DNA of 64,000 nt. Source: Bradyrhizobium sp. RD5-C2. Its GTDB lineage: Bacteria > Pseudomonadota > Alphaproteobacteria > Rhizobiales > Xanthobacteraceae. Each line of letters starts with the position of its first letter. Position 1 is the first letter of the stretch. The notes beneath the pieces are model-generated. The model was not told the origin of the DNA, did not search any database, and worked only from the letters and a program-made list of their open reading frames with translations. The stretch spans positions 235,855 through 299,854 of the forward strand of contig NZ_BOVL01000012.1 of assembly GCF_019972155.1 (NCBI RefSeq), given 5' to 3'. The position numbers and the translations under genes are program-made. Positions 63,715 through 64,000 of the stretch are shown here, in pieces.

Positions 63715-64000
63715 CTAGTTCGGGTTCGGAACGAAGATGACAATCTTCAGATCTCGCGACGGGGTGAAGTTCGTGTGCCGGACCTCGAAGCGGGTCGGTC
63801 CGGTCTTCTTGACGCCATCCGCGCAGAAGCTGACGAAATTGTTGGGCTCACCCTTGTCGATGGTGAGGTGAAAGTCGCCGATCGGCGCCGCCCAGTTGGC
63901 GCCGGTCGAGAGCACATAGGCAATCGACCGTTCACTGAATGGGGGATAGGGAGCGTGTCTGGTCGCGCGCGCCCGCTCGATGGTGCGGATCAAATCGTCG
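63715..64000 (-). CDS. DUF4424-family secreted protein, C-terminal part (runs off the window)
   Basis: The frame is open to the last base of the window, so only the C-terminal 95 or so residues are seen. Segments such as YVLSTGANWAAPIGDFHLTI, KGEPNNFVSFCADGVKKTGP and FTPSRDLKIVIFV match the conserved end of DUF4424, a family of exported proteins of unknown function. The family start and signal peptide lie beyond 64000. It is 19 bp upstream of the gene at 63695 on the same strand. Confidence 0.83.
   Translation of the reverse strand, partial: DDLIRTIERARATRHAPYPPFSERSIAYVLSTGANWAAPIGDFHLTIDKGEPNNFVSFCADGVKKTGPTRFEVRHTNFTPSRDLKIVIFVPNPN

Overview
The window looks like chromosomal DNA of a Bradyrhizobium-type alphaproteobacterium (Nitrobacteraceae). 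This rests on the very high G+C content with long antisense shadow frames, the many LysR/AraC regulators and small-molecule catabolic genes, and the interspersed palindromic intergenic repeats ending in GTAGCCCGGA, CGTCATTCCGGG, GTCGTCCC or CCCGTCATCCTGAGG. No rRNA, tRNA, CRISPR array, insertion sequence or prophage was recognised. The assignment is inference from gene content, not from a marker gene.

Layout. 1-5.1 kb: end of an unidentified gene, alanine dehydrogenase with a divergent Lrp-type regulator, a cytochrome b561, a seven-helix membrane protein, a glutamine amidotransferase and a small secreted protein. 5.3-9.5 kb: a LysR regulator divergent from an MFS carrier, then 4-oxalomesaconate hydratase (LigJ) and a CHA aldolase (LigK-like), the lower half of the protocatechuate 4,5-cleavage/gallate route. 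9.8-19.4 kb: two TonB-dependent receptors flanking an SDR, an outer-membrane-like protein and a solitary, divergent EF-Tu paralogue whose switch I is remodelled. 19.5-25.7 kb: small secreted or soluble proteins, a cluster of inverted repeats, LysR/SDR and AraC genes, and an acyl-CoA-dehydrogenase-fold flavoprotein with Asp in place of the usual catalytic Glu.

26.2-48.2 kb is the centrepiece. A periplasmic binding protein and an AraC regulator precede a nearly gapless set of genes, all on the + strand. In order these are: two Liv-type permeases, a LivG-like ATPase, a LivF ATPase fused to a Tm-1-like (UPF0261) domain, a TIM-barrel PEP-hydrolase-family protein (the other half of plant Tm-1), a 961-residue SPFH/flotillin-like protein with 44-residue coiled-coil repeats, two SRPBCC proteins, FAD and [2Fe-2S] subunits and a split molybdenum subunit of a xanthine-dehydrogenase-family hydroxylase, CoxD/CoxE-like MoxR and VWA maturation proteins, an amidohydrolase, a metallo-beta-lactamase-fold hydrolase, an SMP-30/isochorismatase-fold fusion whose catalytic Cys is Ser, and an azoreductase-like flavoprotein. 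I read it as an uptake, hydroxylation and hydrolysis pathway for an unknown, probably (hetero)cyclic, organic substrate.

48.2-64 kb: an OmpR-type two-component system preceded by three AACTC-N3-GAGTT boxes, a Gly/His-rich secreted protein, a catalase, Tex, an L-fucose-type aldo/keto reductase and lactonase pair, a monooxygenase-fold protein facing a TetR regulator across two tandem palindromes, a methyltransferase, an alpha/beta hydrolase, a membrane protein, an orphan Liv-type binding protein, and two secreted proteins, the last a DUF4424 gene cut by the window end.
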